DNA of 64,000 nucleotides, taken from Flavobacterium frigidimaris (lineage in GTDB: Bacteria; Bacteroidota; Bacteroidia; Flavobacteriales; Flavobacteriaceae). The notes under the pieces are model-generated. The model worked only from the letters and a program-made list of their open reading frames with translations, was not told where the DNA came from and made no database searches. The position numbers and the translations under genes are program-made. This document shows, piece by piece, positions 8,809 to 18,375 of the stretch (the first letter of the stretch is position 1; each line of letters starts with the position of its first letter). The stretch is from contig FQWG01000003.1 of NCBI GenBank assembly GCA_900129595.1, forward strand, positions 62,001 to 126,000, written 5' to 3'.

Positions 8809-8840
8809 AACGCTAAGAATCAATTTCTTAGCGTTTCTGT
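8809..8840. terminator. Bidirectional terminator between the Clp remnant and parC
   Basis: AACGCTAAGAA (8809-8819) and TTCTTAGCGTT (8825-8835) form an 11-base stem. On minus it is followed by a T run (from the A run at 8803-8810), so it serves parC; on plus the tail is weaker. Confidence 0.75.
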
Positions 8841-8846
8841 TTTATA

Positions 8847-11567
8847 TTAGTCTAAAACCAAACCTATCTGGCCGTCATCATCTAATTCTGTTTCAACTGA
8901 ATCATCATCTGACAGTTCCGGTTTTTCAGGTACCTCTTCTACAGGTTCTTCATAAGGTAACGGATCCAATAAATTAACTTGTTTTAATTTATCCGTTGTC
9001 AATTGATTTCCTAGAGCTTTAAAGCCTTTTACAGCAATAAAATCTTCGACATCTATATGTAAATCTTCTTTCTGAACTCCTTTTACTTTAGCAAAGATTA
9101 ATTGCGCCACCGGACGATAATCTGTTGATACAATTTCTAATTGCGAGTTTGGATGTTCTGTAATAAAACTTTCTTCTTTATCGGTTTCAACCAGAAAACG
9201 TTTTAAATAATAACGTTCTTTTTCTCCATCATAATAAATCGCCGAAATTGGTTTTTTAGGATTAAATTTCTCCAGAACAATCATATCTTCCTCAAAATGA
9301 GTCGATAATTCCGGAATAATTACTTTCAGTTTACCACTCTGGTTGATGATCAAGATTTTATCACTTGGCTTAAATTCACCCAATAATTCACCTCTTGCAT
9401 CTACATTTAAACGTTTTACGGTATCATCAAACCAGACTTTTCTTGGCAATAAGGTTGAAATTCCTTTCTCCTTTAATTCAATTTTCTTGATTGGATATTT
9501 CGTAACCAAGTTTCCTTTAGAAGCGCGGCCTTTAATCGCTAACTTGGCAAAATCAATATCGAATTTCAATTTCTTGATTGTTCCCACCTGACGTAATAAA
9601 ATAGTAATTACTTCTGCTTCTCCATTTGGATTGTGCGAAAAATAAACTACCTGCGAACCAGCCGTTTCATTTGTTAAATCGTAAGGTTTATCACGTGTTA
9701 CACCAGAAACATTGAAACGTTTAATATATGAAGGTCCTGATTTTCCATCACGATACATCATATTATAAATGGTACGTTTATCACTCTTATCAAAAATAGC
9801 GATGTGAATGATATCTTTGCCCACAAACGTTTTAGCATCTACTTTTGTTACCAGCATTTTTCCGTCACGTAAAAACACGATTACATCATCGATATCAGAA
9901 CAATCGGTAACGTATTCATCTTTTTTAAGGCTGGTTCCTACAAAACCTTCTTCGCGGTTTACATATAGTTTTGTATTACGTAAAACTACTTTTGTAGCCT
10001 CGACATTATCAAAAACACGAAGCTCTGTCTGACGTTCGCGGCCTTTTCCGTATTTCTCTTTTAATTTAGTAAAATACGCAATTGCAAAATCAGTTAGATT
10101 TTCTAAATGATGTTGTACTTCTTTCATTTCGTCTTCTAACTTAGCGATGAAATCATCGGCTTTATCAGAGTCAAAACGAGTAATACGAATCATCGGAATC
10201 TGAGTCAATCGTTGCAAATCATCATCGGTAATTTCTCTGACGAATGATTTTTTGAAAGGCTCAAAACGATCGTATAAATATTTATAAAGCGATTCTCTAT
10301 CAGAATACAATTTGAAATCAATGTACATTTCTTCACGAATGAAGATTTTCTCTAAAGTAGAGAAATGCCACTTATTTTTTAATTCCTCTAATTGAATTTC
10401 TAATTCCTGACGAAGTAAATCTTGTGTTCTGTGTGTCGAAATCTTCAACATTTCAGAAACTCCGATAAACAACGGCTTATTATCCTCAATCACACAACCT
10501 AAAGGCGCTACAGAAGTTTCGCAAGCCGTAAAAGCAAACAAAGCATCAATTGTCTTGTCCGGAGAAACGCCCGGGAAAAGATGAATTAAAATCTCAACAT
10601 CGGCAGCTGTATTGTCTTCGATTTTCTTGATTTTGATTTTACCTTTATCATTGGCTTTCAAAATACTGTCAATCAAAGTTGTGGTATTGGTCGAAAACGG
10701 AATTTGCGTAATCACTAAGGTATTCTTATCTAATTGCGCAATTTTTGCACGTACACGTACACGTCCGCCACGAAGTCCGTCATGATAATTAGACACATCG
10801 GCAATACCTTGTGTCATAAAATCAGGATATAGTGTAAATGCTTTTCCTTTTAGAATCTTGATCGAAGCATCAATTAACTCATTGAAGTTATGAGGCAGAA
10901 CTTTAGTCGAAAGACCAACTGCGATTCCCTCTGCTCCTTGTGCCAAAAGCAACGGAAACTTTACCGGAAGATTATTTGGTTCTGCACGACGGCCATCATA
11001 TGAAACACCCCAATCGGTAATTTTTGGAGAATACAAAACCTCCAAAGCAAATTTAGATAAACGCGCCTCAATATAACGAGAAGCCGCAGCTCCGTCGCCC
11101 GTTAAGATATTTCCCCAGTTTCCCTGACAGTCAATTAATAAATCTTTCTGACCAATTTGTACCATCGCATCTCCAATACTCGCATCTCCGTGTGGGTGAT
11201 ATTGCATGGTGTGACCTACAACATTGGCAACTTTATTATAACGACCATCATCCAACTCTTTAAGCGAGTGCATAATACGACGCTGAACCGGTTTAAAACC
11301 ATCTTCAATTGCCGGAACTGCACGTTCAAGAATTACATAAGAAGCGTAATCCAAAAACCAGTCTTTGTACATTCCGGTTACTTTGGTAATAACGTCTTCT
11401 CCTTCTTCTTCCTGATTTTCGTAAAAATGCTGTCCTTCAAAATTCTTAGCATTTACACTGATAATTTCTTCAGAATCATCTGCGTCCTGATTCTCATCAA
11501 GCTGGTTTTCCTCAGAATTATTCTCGTCGTCGTTTGGAATTATGTTATCGTCTTCTTCGTCTTTCAT
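8847..11567 (-). CDS. parC: DNA topoisomerase IV subunit A (GyrA/ParC family)
   Basis: The 906-residue breaking-and-rejoining subunit of a type IIA topoisomerase, which decatenates chromosomes and relaxes supercoils with ParE. After an acidic N-terminal extension (residues 1-60, rich in D and E), the winged-helix core begins at about 70 (YASYVILERAVPAIEDGFKP). QRRIMH at 95-100 is typical, and the catalytic tyrosine is Tyr165 in AAASRYIEARL. The tower and coiled-coil region follow to about 520, then a C-terminal beta-pinwheel region and a second acidic tail. The acidic ends are usual for this Flavobacteriia subfamily. ParE is upstream on the same strand, but the pair is split by a broken YhcG gene. 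ParC rather than GyrA is chosen because of its parE neighbour and the absence of a gyrase-box motif that I can see. Confidence 0.9.
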   Translation of the reverse strand: MKDEEDDNIIPNDDENNSEENQLDENQDADDSEEIISVNAKNFEGQHFYENQEEEGEDVITKVTGMYKDWFLDYASYVILERAVPAIEDGFKPVQRRIMHSLKELDDGRYNKVANVVGHTMQYHPHGDASIGDAMVQIGQKDLLIDCQGNWGNILTGDGAAASRYIEARLSKFALEVLYSPKITDWGVSYDGRRAEPNNLPVKFPLLLAQGAEGIAVGLSTKVLPHNFNELIDASIKILKGKAFTLYPDFMTQGIADVSNYHDGLRGGRVRVRAKIAQLDKNTLVITQIPFSTNTTTLIDSILKANDKGKIKIKKIEDNTAADVEILIHLFPGVSPDKTIDALFAFTACETSVAPLGCVIEDNKPLFIGVSEMLKISTHRTQDLLRQELEIQLEELKNKWHFSTLEKIFIREEMYIDFKLYSDRESLYKYLYDRFEPFKKSFVREITDDDLQRLTQIPMIRITRFDSDKADDFIAKLEDEMKEVQHHLENLTDFAIAYFTKLKEKYGKGRERQTELRVFDNVEATKVVLRNTKLYVNREEGFVGTSLKKDEYVTDCSDIDDVIVFLRDGKMLVTKVDAKTFVGKDIIHIAIFDKSDKRTIYNMMYRDGKSGPSYIKRFNVSGVTRDKPYDLTNETAGSQVVYFSHNPNGEAEVITILLRQVGTIKKLKFDIDFAKLAIKGRASKGNLVTKYPIKKIELKEKGISTLLPRKVWFDDTVKRLNVDARGELLGEFKPSDKILIINQSGKLKVIIPELSTHFEEDMIVLEKFNPKKPISAIYYDGEKERYYLKRFLVETDKEESFITEHPNSQLEIVSTDYRPVAQLIFAKVKGVQKEDLHIDVEDFIAVKGFKALGNQLTTDKLKQVNLLDPLPYEEPVEEVPEKPELSDDDSVETELDDDGQIGLVLD

Positions 11568-11598
11568 TTATTTATATTCGAAATTATAAATTTTGATA

Positions 11599-12256
11599 TT
11601 ATTTATTCTCCAAAAGTCGTTTTAAATCTGACTCACTTGGTAAAACGGTTTTATATTTACTTGCAAAAATTTGCTCGTTGTTTTCTGGTAAAGTATATCT
11701 TACTACTGCTTCACTCTTTATCCCGGCTTAAAGCTAATCTTGTATAAAGTGCCGAATCATATTGACGTTTTAATTCACGAACGCTCCAATTGTGCTTTTC
11801 AGATTCTATTTCGTAAAAACGTCGTTCTCTTTCATCATCAATTCGTATCAGGAAAATGTAATGAGTCCAAGTTAATTTGAAAAACGAAATCAGTGATTGC
11901 GTTTTCTGATATTTGAATTCCTCAGTCAGTGACTGTTTTTTTTGAATTTCTAAAATCCGAGTCAAAGCCTCTGAATTTGAATACGTTAAATAAAATTTTC
12001 TTATAAATTCCAAATTTCGAATCGAAAATCCTTTTCCAAATTCCTTTGTCAATTGTTGCGAAAGACTTTTTAAAAGTTTTTTACCATACTCAGCTCTATC
12101 TTTTCCATTTTGTTCTTCTTCAACAATGATTCTTCCAATTTCAAAATATGTAATTGTCATAGTTGAATTTACGGTACGTAAAACCTGTTGTCGGGCATTT
12201 TGCAATAACTCGGCAACTTGCTGAAAAATGATTTTATTTTGAAGACCGTCTGACAA
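11599..12256 (-). pseudogene. YhcG/DUF1016 gene with internal deletion and frameshift
   Basis: The N-terminal part (12256 to 11711, 181 residues, TTG start) is a clear DUF1016 N-terminal helical domain: ARQQVLRTVNSTMTITYFEI, FGKGFSIRNLEFIRKFYLTY and HNWSVRELKRQYDSALYTRL are hallmarks. Intact YhcG proteins (about 350 residues) then carry a PDDEXK nuclease domain. Here the frame stops after LALSRDKE, and in the next frame immediately after (down to 11599) the usual YhcG C-terminus resumes: KSEAVVRYTLPENNEQIFAS, then KYKTVLPSESDLKRLLENK. So about 130 residues including the nuclease are missing and the two ends are out of frame. The junction sits at GATAAAGAG/GATAAAAGT-like microhomology. It lies 19 bases after parE and 31 before parC. 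The gene is non-functional as a nuclease; expression of the N-domain alone is possible. Confidence 0.85.
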
Positions 12257-12275
12257 TACTTTATTATTTTAATTT

Positions 12276-14147
12276 CTAAACCTCAGCTTCAACCGCATCC
12301 AACTCCACTTTCAAATTCTTGATAATAAACTCTTGTCTGTCCGGAGTATTTTTTCCCATGTAGAAAGATAATAATTGCTCAATTGAAGTATTTTTATCCA
12401 TCATAATTGGGTCAAGACGAATGGTTTCTCCAATGAAATTCTTGAACTCATCCGGAGAAATCTCTCCCAAACCTTTAAATCGGGTGATTTCCGGTTTTGG
12501 TTTTAATTTTTCGATCGCATCTTTTCTTTCTTCGTCTGAATAGCAATAGATGGTTTCTTTTTTATTTCGAACCCTGAAAAGTGGTGTTTGCAAGATATAT
12601 AAATGTCCTTCTTTGATTAATTCAGGAAAGAATTGTAAAAAGAAAGTAATCAACAGCAAACGAATGTGCATTCCGTCGACATCGGCATCAGTTGCAATTA
12701 CAATGTTGTTGTAACGTAGTTTTTCCAATCCGTCTTCGATATCCAACGCAGCTTGCAATAAGTTGAATTCCTCATTCTCATATACAATCTTTTTAGTCAT
12801 TCCGTACGAATTCAAAGGCTTACCACGTAAACTGAAAACTGCCTGAGTATTCACGTCACGTGACTTTGTGATCGATCCGGAAGCCGAATCTCCCTCGGTA
12901 ATAAAAAGTGTGCTTTCTAAGTTTCTAGGGTTTTTAGTATCCGGAAGATGCGCTCGGCAATCTCTTAATTTTTTATTATGAAGATTGGCTTTTTTTGCAC
13001 GATCTGTCGCCAATTTTCTAATTCCTGATAATTCTTTACGCTCTCTTTCGGCTTGCAAAATTTTACGCAATAATGCTTCGGCTGTCGGAGGATTTTTATG
13101 TAAATAATTATCTAATTTGTTCTTCACAAAATCATTTACAAACGTACGAACGGATACTGCAGGTGTTCCGTCATCAGAACCCATATCTGTAGAACCTAAT
13201 TTTGTTTTGGTCTGAGACTCAAAAACAGGTTCCATTACCTTGATACTGATCGCACTTACAATCGATTTACGAACATCAGATGCTTCGAAGTTTTTATTGT
13301 AAAATTCACGAATGGTTTTTACAATTGCTTCTCTGTAAGCTGCCAAGTGCGTCCCTCCTTGTGTGGTGTTTTGCCCGTTGACAAAAGAGTGATACTCTTC
13401 GCTATATTGTGTTTTACTATGTGTTAACGCAATCTCGATATCATGATCTTTCAGGTGAATAATTGGATATTCAAGATCTTCTGCACTGATCGTTTCTTCT
13501 AATAAGTCTCTAAGACCATTTTCAGAAATATATTTCTCGCCATTAAAAATAATCGTTAAACCATTGTTTAGGTAACAATAGTTTTTGACCATTTTAATGA
13601 CATATTCCATACGGAATTTGTAATTTTTAAAGATCGTTTCGTCTGGCGTAAAGGTCACTTTTGTCCCTTTTCGCTTTGTTGTATCAATTATATCTTCTTC
13701 TAAAACTAAATTTCCGGCAGAAAATTCAGCTCCTTTTTGTTTATCATCACGAACTGATTCTACGCGAAAATAATTCGAAAGTGCATTTACTGCTTTTGTT
13801 CCGACACCATTTAAACCTACTGATTTCTGGAAAGCTTTAGAATCATACTTTCCTCCGGTATTCATTTTCGAAACTACATCAACTACTTTTCCTAACGGAA
13901 TTCCACGTCCGTAATCACGAACCGAAACCGTTTTATCCTTGATCGTCACCTCAATAGTTTTTCCTGAGCCCATCACGAACTCATCGATACAGTTGTCTAA
14001 AACCTCTTTTAGAAGAATATAAATACCATCATCCGGTGAAGAACCATCTCCTAATTTCCCGATATACATTCCGGGACGCATACGAATATGTTCTTTCCAA
14101 TCGAGTGATCGAATATTATCTTCGGTATATTGATTTTGCTCTAGCAT
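12276..14147 (-). CDS. parE: DNA topoisomerase IV subunit B (GyrB/ParE family)
   Basis: The ATPase subunit partner of ParC. From the ATG at 14147 it is 623 residues; a TTG at 14189 would extend it, but the ATG gives the standard beginning [17 protein letters not shown]. The GHKL ATPase domain shows [11 protein letters not shown], the N-box ([15 protein letters not shown]), the G1 box DYGRGIPLG and the G2 box [11 protein letters not shown]. The Toprim domain shows [11 protein letters not shown] and the metal motif [10 protein letters not shown]. It ends with [13 protein letters not shown] and the C-terminal [16 protein letters not shown]. It lacks the long insertion of proteobacterial GyrB. 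The order parE-(YhcG remnant)-parC on one strand suggests an old operon now interrupted. Confidence 0.93.
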   Translation of the reverse strand: MLEQNQYTEDNIRSLDWKEHIRMRPGMYIGKLGDGSSPDDGIYILLKEVLDNCIDEFVMGSGKTIEVTIKDKTVSVRDYGRGIPLGKVVDVVSKMNTGGKYDSKAFQKSVGLNGVGTKAVNALSNYFRVESVRDDKQKGAEFSAGNLVLEEDIIDTTKRKGTKVTFTPDETIFKNYKFRMEYVIKMVKNYCYLNNGLTIIFNGEKYISENGLRDLLEETISAEDLEYPIIHLKDHDIEIALTHSKTQYSEEYHSFVNGQNTTQGGTHLAAYREAIVKTIREFYNKNFEASDVRKSIVSAISIKVMEPVFESQTKTKLGSTDMGSDDGTPAVSVRTFVNDFVKNKLDNYLHKNPPTAEALLRKILQAERERKELSGIRKLATDRAKKANLHNKKLRDCRAHLPDTKNPRNLESTLFITEGDSASGSITKSRDVNTQAVFSLRGKPLNSYGMTKKIVYENEEFNLLQAALDIEDGLEKLRYNNIVIATDADVDGMHIRLLLITFFLQFFPELIKEGHLYILQTPLFRVRNKKETIYCYSDEERKDAIEKLKPKPEITRFKGLGEISPDEFKNFIGETIRLDPIMMDKNTSIEQLLSFYMGKNTPDRQEFIIKNLKVELDAVEAEV

Positions 14148-14309
14148 AAAGTGAATTGGATTTTTGGCTAATGTACCATTTATAGTCAAAAAATGAAAGC
14201 CTATTTTCTTTTTGTTACGATTAATAACAGCTTTAAATCCTATTTAAATTGATTTTAAAATAATACGGCCGATAAAAATATAAAAAATCAGGTTTTAAAC
14301 AAAAAAATA

Positions 14310-15491
14310 CTATTTGATTCCTAAAACCTGCTTCGCCAAAGCAATCATCTCGGGCGTTCCCGTATTTTTATTTTTTTCGTCAGAAAGTTTTACGACACCT
14401 TGCCAATGCGTGTTATCGAGTTTAACTTCGGTAAGTTTTATGACCATATTCATAGGCGGCAAACCTACATCATTACTAAAATTGGTTCCTATACCAAATG
14501 ACATTTTGATTTTATCTTTACAGAATTCCGTGATACTTTTTACTTTATCATAATTTAATGAATCTGAAAAAACAATCACTTTCGATCTTGGATCAATTCC
14601 CATTTTCGTATAATGCGAAATTACCTTCTGTGCAAATTCAATCGGATCTCCACTGTCATGTCGTACTCCATCAAAAAGCTTGGAATATTTTTTATCAAAT
14701 TGTTCGAAAAAAACATCTGTTGTATAGGTATCCGTTAGGGCAATTCCGAGATCGCCTCCGTATACTTGTGTCCAATGTTCTAAACTAATTAAATTGGCCA
14801 TTTTAAAACCATATTGAGCGGCATGAAACATAAACCATTCGTGTGCATGCGTCCCTAAAGGTCTTTTATTATTAACCATTGCAAAGTGCACATTACTTGT
14901 CCCGATAAAACTTTCAGAACCAAAAGTCTGTAATGTTTCGTTTATCAAAACATGCACATCGTAAGAATGGCGGCGTCTTGTACCAAATTCTAAAATTGAA
15001 ACACCTAACGTATTATAATTATCAATTTTATCTTTTGTCAAAATTTTTATCGCATCATCATTTAAGCGAATAAGATGATTTGATTTATAGAAAAGCTCCG
15101 AAATTAAAGCCATCAAAGGCACTTCCCACAAAATTGTACGATACCAAAATCCTTCGATTGTGACTTTTATTTCTGATCCTTCCTGACTAATCTGAACTTC
15201 TGACGGATCATAAGTGTATCCCTGTAAAAAATCTAAATAAGTCGGATCCAGATAAGGGCAAAAGTGTGCCAGATAATTCTTTTCCTCTTTAGTCAAACGT
15301 AAATCTGACATAGCATCAACAGATCGTCGAAGTAAATCACCAAAACCGGGAGGGAAAATATGTTTTCCTCTATTAATAAAACCGTAACGCACTTTTGCCT
15401 TGGGAAAAAGTTTTATTACGGCGTGCTGCATCGTAAATTTATAGAAATCATTGTCTAAAATAGATTTCAGGAAAGTTGTTTCCATAGCCAT
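14310..15491 (-). CDS. pncB: Nicotinate phosphoribosyltransferase
   Basis: Joins nicotinate with PRPP, using ATP, to form nicotinate mononucleotide in the Preiss-Handler route of NAD recycling. The 393-residue protein has the family N-terminus LDNDFYKFTMQHAVIKLFPK, the motif SILEFGTRRRHSYDVH with the histidine phosphorylated during the catalytic cycle, and the PRPP-binding segment DGVRHDSGDPIEFAQKVI. The loop FGIGTNFSNDVG is the usual phosphate-binding site near the C-terminus. The length matches bacterial PncB. A second in-frame ATG six bases downstream (15485) is an equally good start. It is separated from parE by about 160 bases of AT-rich DNA and stands alone. Confidence 0.95.
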   Translation of the reverse strand: MAMETTFLKSILDNDFYKFTMQHAVIKLFPKAKVRYGFINRGKHIFPPGFGDLLRRSVDAMSDLRLTKEEKNYLAHFCPYLDPTYLDFLQGYTYDPSEVQISQEGSEIKVTIEGFWYRTILWEVPLMALISELFYKSNHLIRLNDDAIKILTKDKIDNYNTLGVSILEFGTRRRHSYDVHVLINETLQTFGSESFIGTSNVHFAMVNNKRPLGTHAHEWFMFHAAQYGFKMANLISLEHWTQVYGGDLGIALTDTYTTDVFFEQFDKKYSKLFDGVRHDSGDPIEFAQKVISHYTKMGIDPRSKVIVFSDSLNYDKVKSITEFCKDKIKMSFGIGTNFSNDVGLPPMNMVIKLTEVKLDNTHWQGVVKLSDEKNKNTGTPEMIALAKQVLGIK

Positions 15492-15604
15492 TATTGCATT
15501 TCAACAGTTCAACAGACTGCTATCATTAAATTCATCTCTTTATCGCTAAGGTACGGCAATTCTGTAAAAGAAGAAAAATCTTTAAGCAAACATCTCTGAT
15601 AGGT

Positions 15605-16585
15605 CTATTTTCGAATTATTTTAAAAGAAACAATACTAAACGTATCCAGATAAATAGTAATATAATCACCTATATTTTTATCATAGACAATTTGAAATTC
15701 CAAACTGCCGCGTTTCTCTTTAGAATTCTGAATTTTAACTGCCTGATTCTTTTTATTTAAATAGAAAAGCAAATTGGACTTGGAGACATTTTTAATTTCA
15801 AACGTCATTTTATCCCCTTGTTTAGCTTCAATTATTCCAGAGTCGGGTGATTTTATTTTATAGTCACCCTGAATTGTTTTATTATAAATCAAAGGTCCGT
15901 TCAGAAATTTTTCTTTATTTAATTTGTTCCCCAGATAAGAACCAGAATCCGGAAAATGTTTGGCAAAAAAATAATCGGGATCTGTATCAAAATAAATGGG
16001 ATCAAAATCATTTACCATTCTTCCTTTGCTGCTGTCATAATATCCCTGACCCCAGGTAACATCTATCAATCTCCATTTTTTATCAATCAAAACTATATTC
16101 CAGGCATGATTTGACGAAGTATTTTTTCGGCCGATATCTGCCAGTCTTGTTTTAGAATCTCCACGAATTATTTCTGATTTTAATCCAACCAATCCTGCCA
16201 AATGCTGGTATAAAGCTGTAAAACCTTCACAAACTGCTTTCTGGGAAGTAAATGTTTTCTGAATTAGTTTATCATTAATCTGCTGAATCTTTCTTTGTTT
16301 TTCAGCTTCGGTCGAATAACTAAAACCTTGTGTTCTGGGTGGGTTTAAAAAAACTTTGTAATCGTATTTTATATTTAAGGCAATCCAACTGTAAATAGCC
16401 CGGGCTTTATCCTGATCTGAAGAGAAATCGTCCTGAATTCTCTCAGCCAAATTATTTGCAGAACTAAAATTTTTAGGATATTTGGCTACTATTTTATCAA
16501 CATCACTATACTTTTGGGAGTAAGAGGAATGCAAAAAAAGTATATTAAGAAAAAGAATTATAAAGGCAATCTTTTTTATTTTCAT
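15605..16585 (-). CDS. Secreted transglutaminase-like (papain-fold) protein
   Basis: A 326-residue protein with an N-terminal signal (MKIKKIAFIILFLNILFLHSS). The transglutaminase-like core lies at about residues 45-200: ARAIYSWIALNIKYDY, then the catalytic Cys in QKAVCEGFTALYQHLAGLVG, the His in SNHAWNIVLIDKKW and the Asp in RLIDVTWGQGY, a full Cys-His-Asp triad. A beta-rich C-terminal domain follows (about 225-326). Family members act as proteases, peptide cross-linkers or amidases in the periplasm or at the cell surface, but the substrate is unknown. Its start is four bases after the FMN reductase stop, so the two are co-transcribed, although no shared function is obvious. Confidence 0.88.
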   Translation of the reverse strand: MKIKKIAFIILFLNILFLHSSYSQKYSDVDKIVAKYPKNFSSANNLAERIQDDFSSDQDKARAIYSWIALNIKYDYKVFLNPPRTQGFSYSTEAEKQRKIQQINDKLIQKTFTSQKAVCEGFTALYQHLAGLVGLKSEIIRGDSKTRLADIGRKNTSSNHAWNIVLIDKKWRLIDVTWGQGYYDSSKGRMVNDFDPIYFDTDPDYFFAKHFPDSGSYLGNKLNKEKFLNGPLIYNKTIQGDYKIKSPDSGIIEAKQGDKMTFEIKNVSKSNLLFYLNKKNQAVKIQNSKEKRGSLEFQIVYDKNIGDYITIYLDTFSIVSFKIIRK

Positions 16586-16589
16586 AGAT

Positions 16590-17114
16590 TTAAAAACATT
16601 CTTTTATAAGATTTTTTAATTCTTTGTCTAATTCTGCATTAGAGATTTTATTTTCTTCTAAATCAAAATTAGCATTAAAAGCCGGTAATGAAAATGTAGC
16701 TTTAATTTCGGCTCCATATCTTGGTAAAGCATTACGTCCTATTTCTAAAACCGAAGCACCACCTCTTGTTCCAGGTGAAGTTGCCATTAGTAACATTGGC
16801 TTTTTCTGAAAAACTTCTTTGTCAATTCGGGATGACCAATCGAATACGTTTTTAAATGCTGTAGAATAATTGTTGTTATTTTCTGCCAGGGAAACTACTA
16901 AAATATCTGCGCTTGCCAGTTTAGCCAAAAATGCTTTTGCAATTTCGTGCTGTCCCACTTCTTTTTCGAGATCAACGCTAAATAATGGCATAGCAAAATC
17001 ATTCAAATCCAAAACTTCAACTTCAGCATTTTCAAATAAACCTGCTGCGTAAGTAGCTAAGTGTTTGTTGATAGAATGTTGACTGTTACTTCCTCCAAAG
17101 GCTATAATTTTCAT
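16590..17114 (-). CDS. NAD(P)H-dependent FMN reductase
   Basis: A 174-residue flavodoxin-like oxidoreductase. The phosphate-binding loop GGSNSQHSINKHLATYAA is near the N-terminus, and SPGTRGGASVLEIGRNALP near residue 110 forms the flavin-binding loop of the NADPH-dependent FMN reductase (ArsH/SsuE/ChrR) family. It probably reduces FMN, quinones or azo compounds in the cytosol. It lies in an apparent minus-strand unit between the yihY-type gene (44 bases upstream) and the transglutaminase-like gene (four bases downstream). Confidence 0.9.
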   Translation of the reverse strand: MKIIAFGGSNSQHSINKHLATYAAGLFENAEVEVLDLNDFAMPLFSVDLEKEVGQHEIAKAFLAKLASADILVVSLAENNNNYSTAFKNVFDWSSRIDKEVFQKKPMLLMATSPGTRGGASVLEIGRNALPRYGAEIKATFSLPAFNANFDLEENKISNAELDKELKNLIKECF

Positions 17115-17158
17115 AAGTGTGTTTTTTATTAATTAAACCATATAAGTCAATTGTTTAA

Positions 17159-18085
17159 CTATATTTTATTTGGTTTCTCGATTTCGTAAATTTCTTTTTG
17201 AATTTCTACGGAGTATTCATTCGGGTAAATTTTTCCTCCGTACGATTTTGCATATACTTTGGTAAATTCAGCTCCAAAATACAGAATAATTGCCGAATAA
17301 TAGACCCAAACCAAAATAATTATCACAGAACCTGCTGCGCCATAGACTGAGGCAACTGTTGAACTGCCTAAATAAAAACCTATTGCAAATTTACCAATCA
17401 TAAAAAGTATGGCCGTAACTCCTGATCCGATAAATGCATCTTTCCATCTTATTTTTCCGTCGGGCAATGTTCTGAAAATAATGGCAAAAAGAAGCGTTAT
17501 ACTTGCCAGTACAATCACGGTATTAACGACATAGAATAAATAAACTGTACTTTCCGGAAAATATACTTTTAACCGTGCACTCATTAAATCTAATGTGGTA
17601 CTCACAAAAAGACTCACCAGCATTAGAAAACCAACTGAAGCAATCATCGAAAATGACATCAGGCGATTTTGAATGAATTTCTTAATTCCCTTATCCGGTT
17701 TTGCGCGTAAACCCCATATAAAATTAATAGAACTTTGTATTTCCGCAAAAACTCCCGATGCCCCAATCAGCAGCATCACGACTCCAAATATCGTCGCGAA
17801 AAAATTGTCACCTGATAACTGTACATTTTTTATCGCTTCCTGAATCTGACTTGCTGCTCCGTTTCCTACCAAACCATTTATTTGCCCATAAAGCTGACCT
17901 GTTACAGCTTCTTCTCCAAAGAAAAAACCACATACAGTGATAATAATAATCAATAAAGGCGGTAATGCAAATATGGTGTAATAAGATAACGCAGCACTAA
18001 GCTTAATAGCGTTGTCGTCATTAAATTCTAAAAAGGTATTCTTGAGCAGAAACCATGACTTGGAGAATATATTTTTTACTTTCAC
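17159..18085 (-). CDS. YihY/BrkB-family inner membrane protein
   Basis: A 308-residue polytopic protein with six hydrophobic helices. Family motifs are visible: DNAIKLSAALSYYTIFALPP near residue 30, GASGVFAEIQSSINFIWGLR near 110, and the long hydrophobic run ending AGSVIIILVWVYYSAIILYFG, followed by AEFTKVYA. YihY/BrkB proteins were once called RNase BN by mistake, and their role is still unsettled (a transport or envelope function is suspected). The gene heads a probable three-gene minus-strand unit with the FMN reductase and transglutaminase-like genes. Confidence 0.92.
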   Translation of the reverse strand: MKVKNIFSKSWFLLKNTFLEFNDDNAIKLSAALSYYTIFALPPLLIIIITVCGFFFGEEAVTGQLYGQINGLVGNGAASQIQEAIKNVQLSGDNFFATIFGVVMLLIGASGVFAEIQSSINFIWGLRAKPDKGIKKFIQNRLMSFSMIASVGFLMLVSLFVSTTLDLMSARLKVYFPESTVYLFYVVNTVIVLASITLLFAIIFRTLPDGKIRWKDAFIGSGVTAILFMIGKFAIGFYLGSSTVASVYGAAGSVIIILVWVYYSAIILYFGAEFTKVYAKSYGGKIYPNEYSVEIQKEIYEIEKPNKI

Positions 18086-18316
18086 GATACTTCCGGTTTT
18101 AGATAATTACTCAAATTTAAGAAATAATTAAAAAAACCGAATTCTTGCTTTTAAGGGAAATTTTACATTTTTACCATGTTAAAATTTGTAAACAGATTCA
18201 CTAATATGAAAGCGTTATTTTTTTACTTTGTCTTTTATTTTTCTCGAAGATTATGCAGACAAAGCAGATTTGGCGGGCTTCGTCTTCGCTGAACCTGGCA
18301 GCCGTTAATTTTAAGC

Positions 18317-18348
18317 ATAAAAAAACTGCTGAATTTCTTCAGCAGTTT
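18317..18348 (-). terminator. Terminator of ychF
   Basis: AAACTGCTGAA and TTCAGCAGTTT (18323-18333 and 18338-18348) form an 11-base stem. Read on minus it is followed by TTTTTTT, just past the ychF stop. The rest of 18086-18316 shows no gene. Confidence 0.85.
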
Positions 18349-18375
18349 AATCTATTCTCTTTATTCTTTATTAAA

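Noticed and set aside
11157..11747. 196-residue plus-strand frame over the 5' end of parC
   Set aside because: It is antisense to parC and the YhcG remnant, with low-complexity Phe/Ile/Val content; the minus-strand genes explain the region.
11711..12256. Anti-phage or restriction-type nuclease in the parEC locus
   Set aside because: The PDDEXK core is missing and the ends are out of frame, so no active nuclease is encoded.
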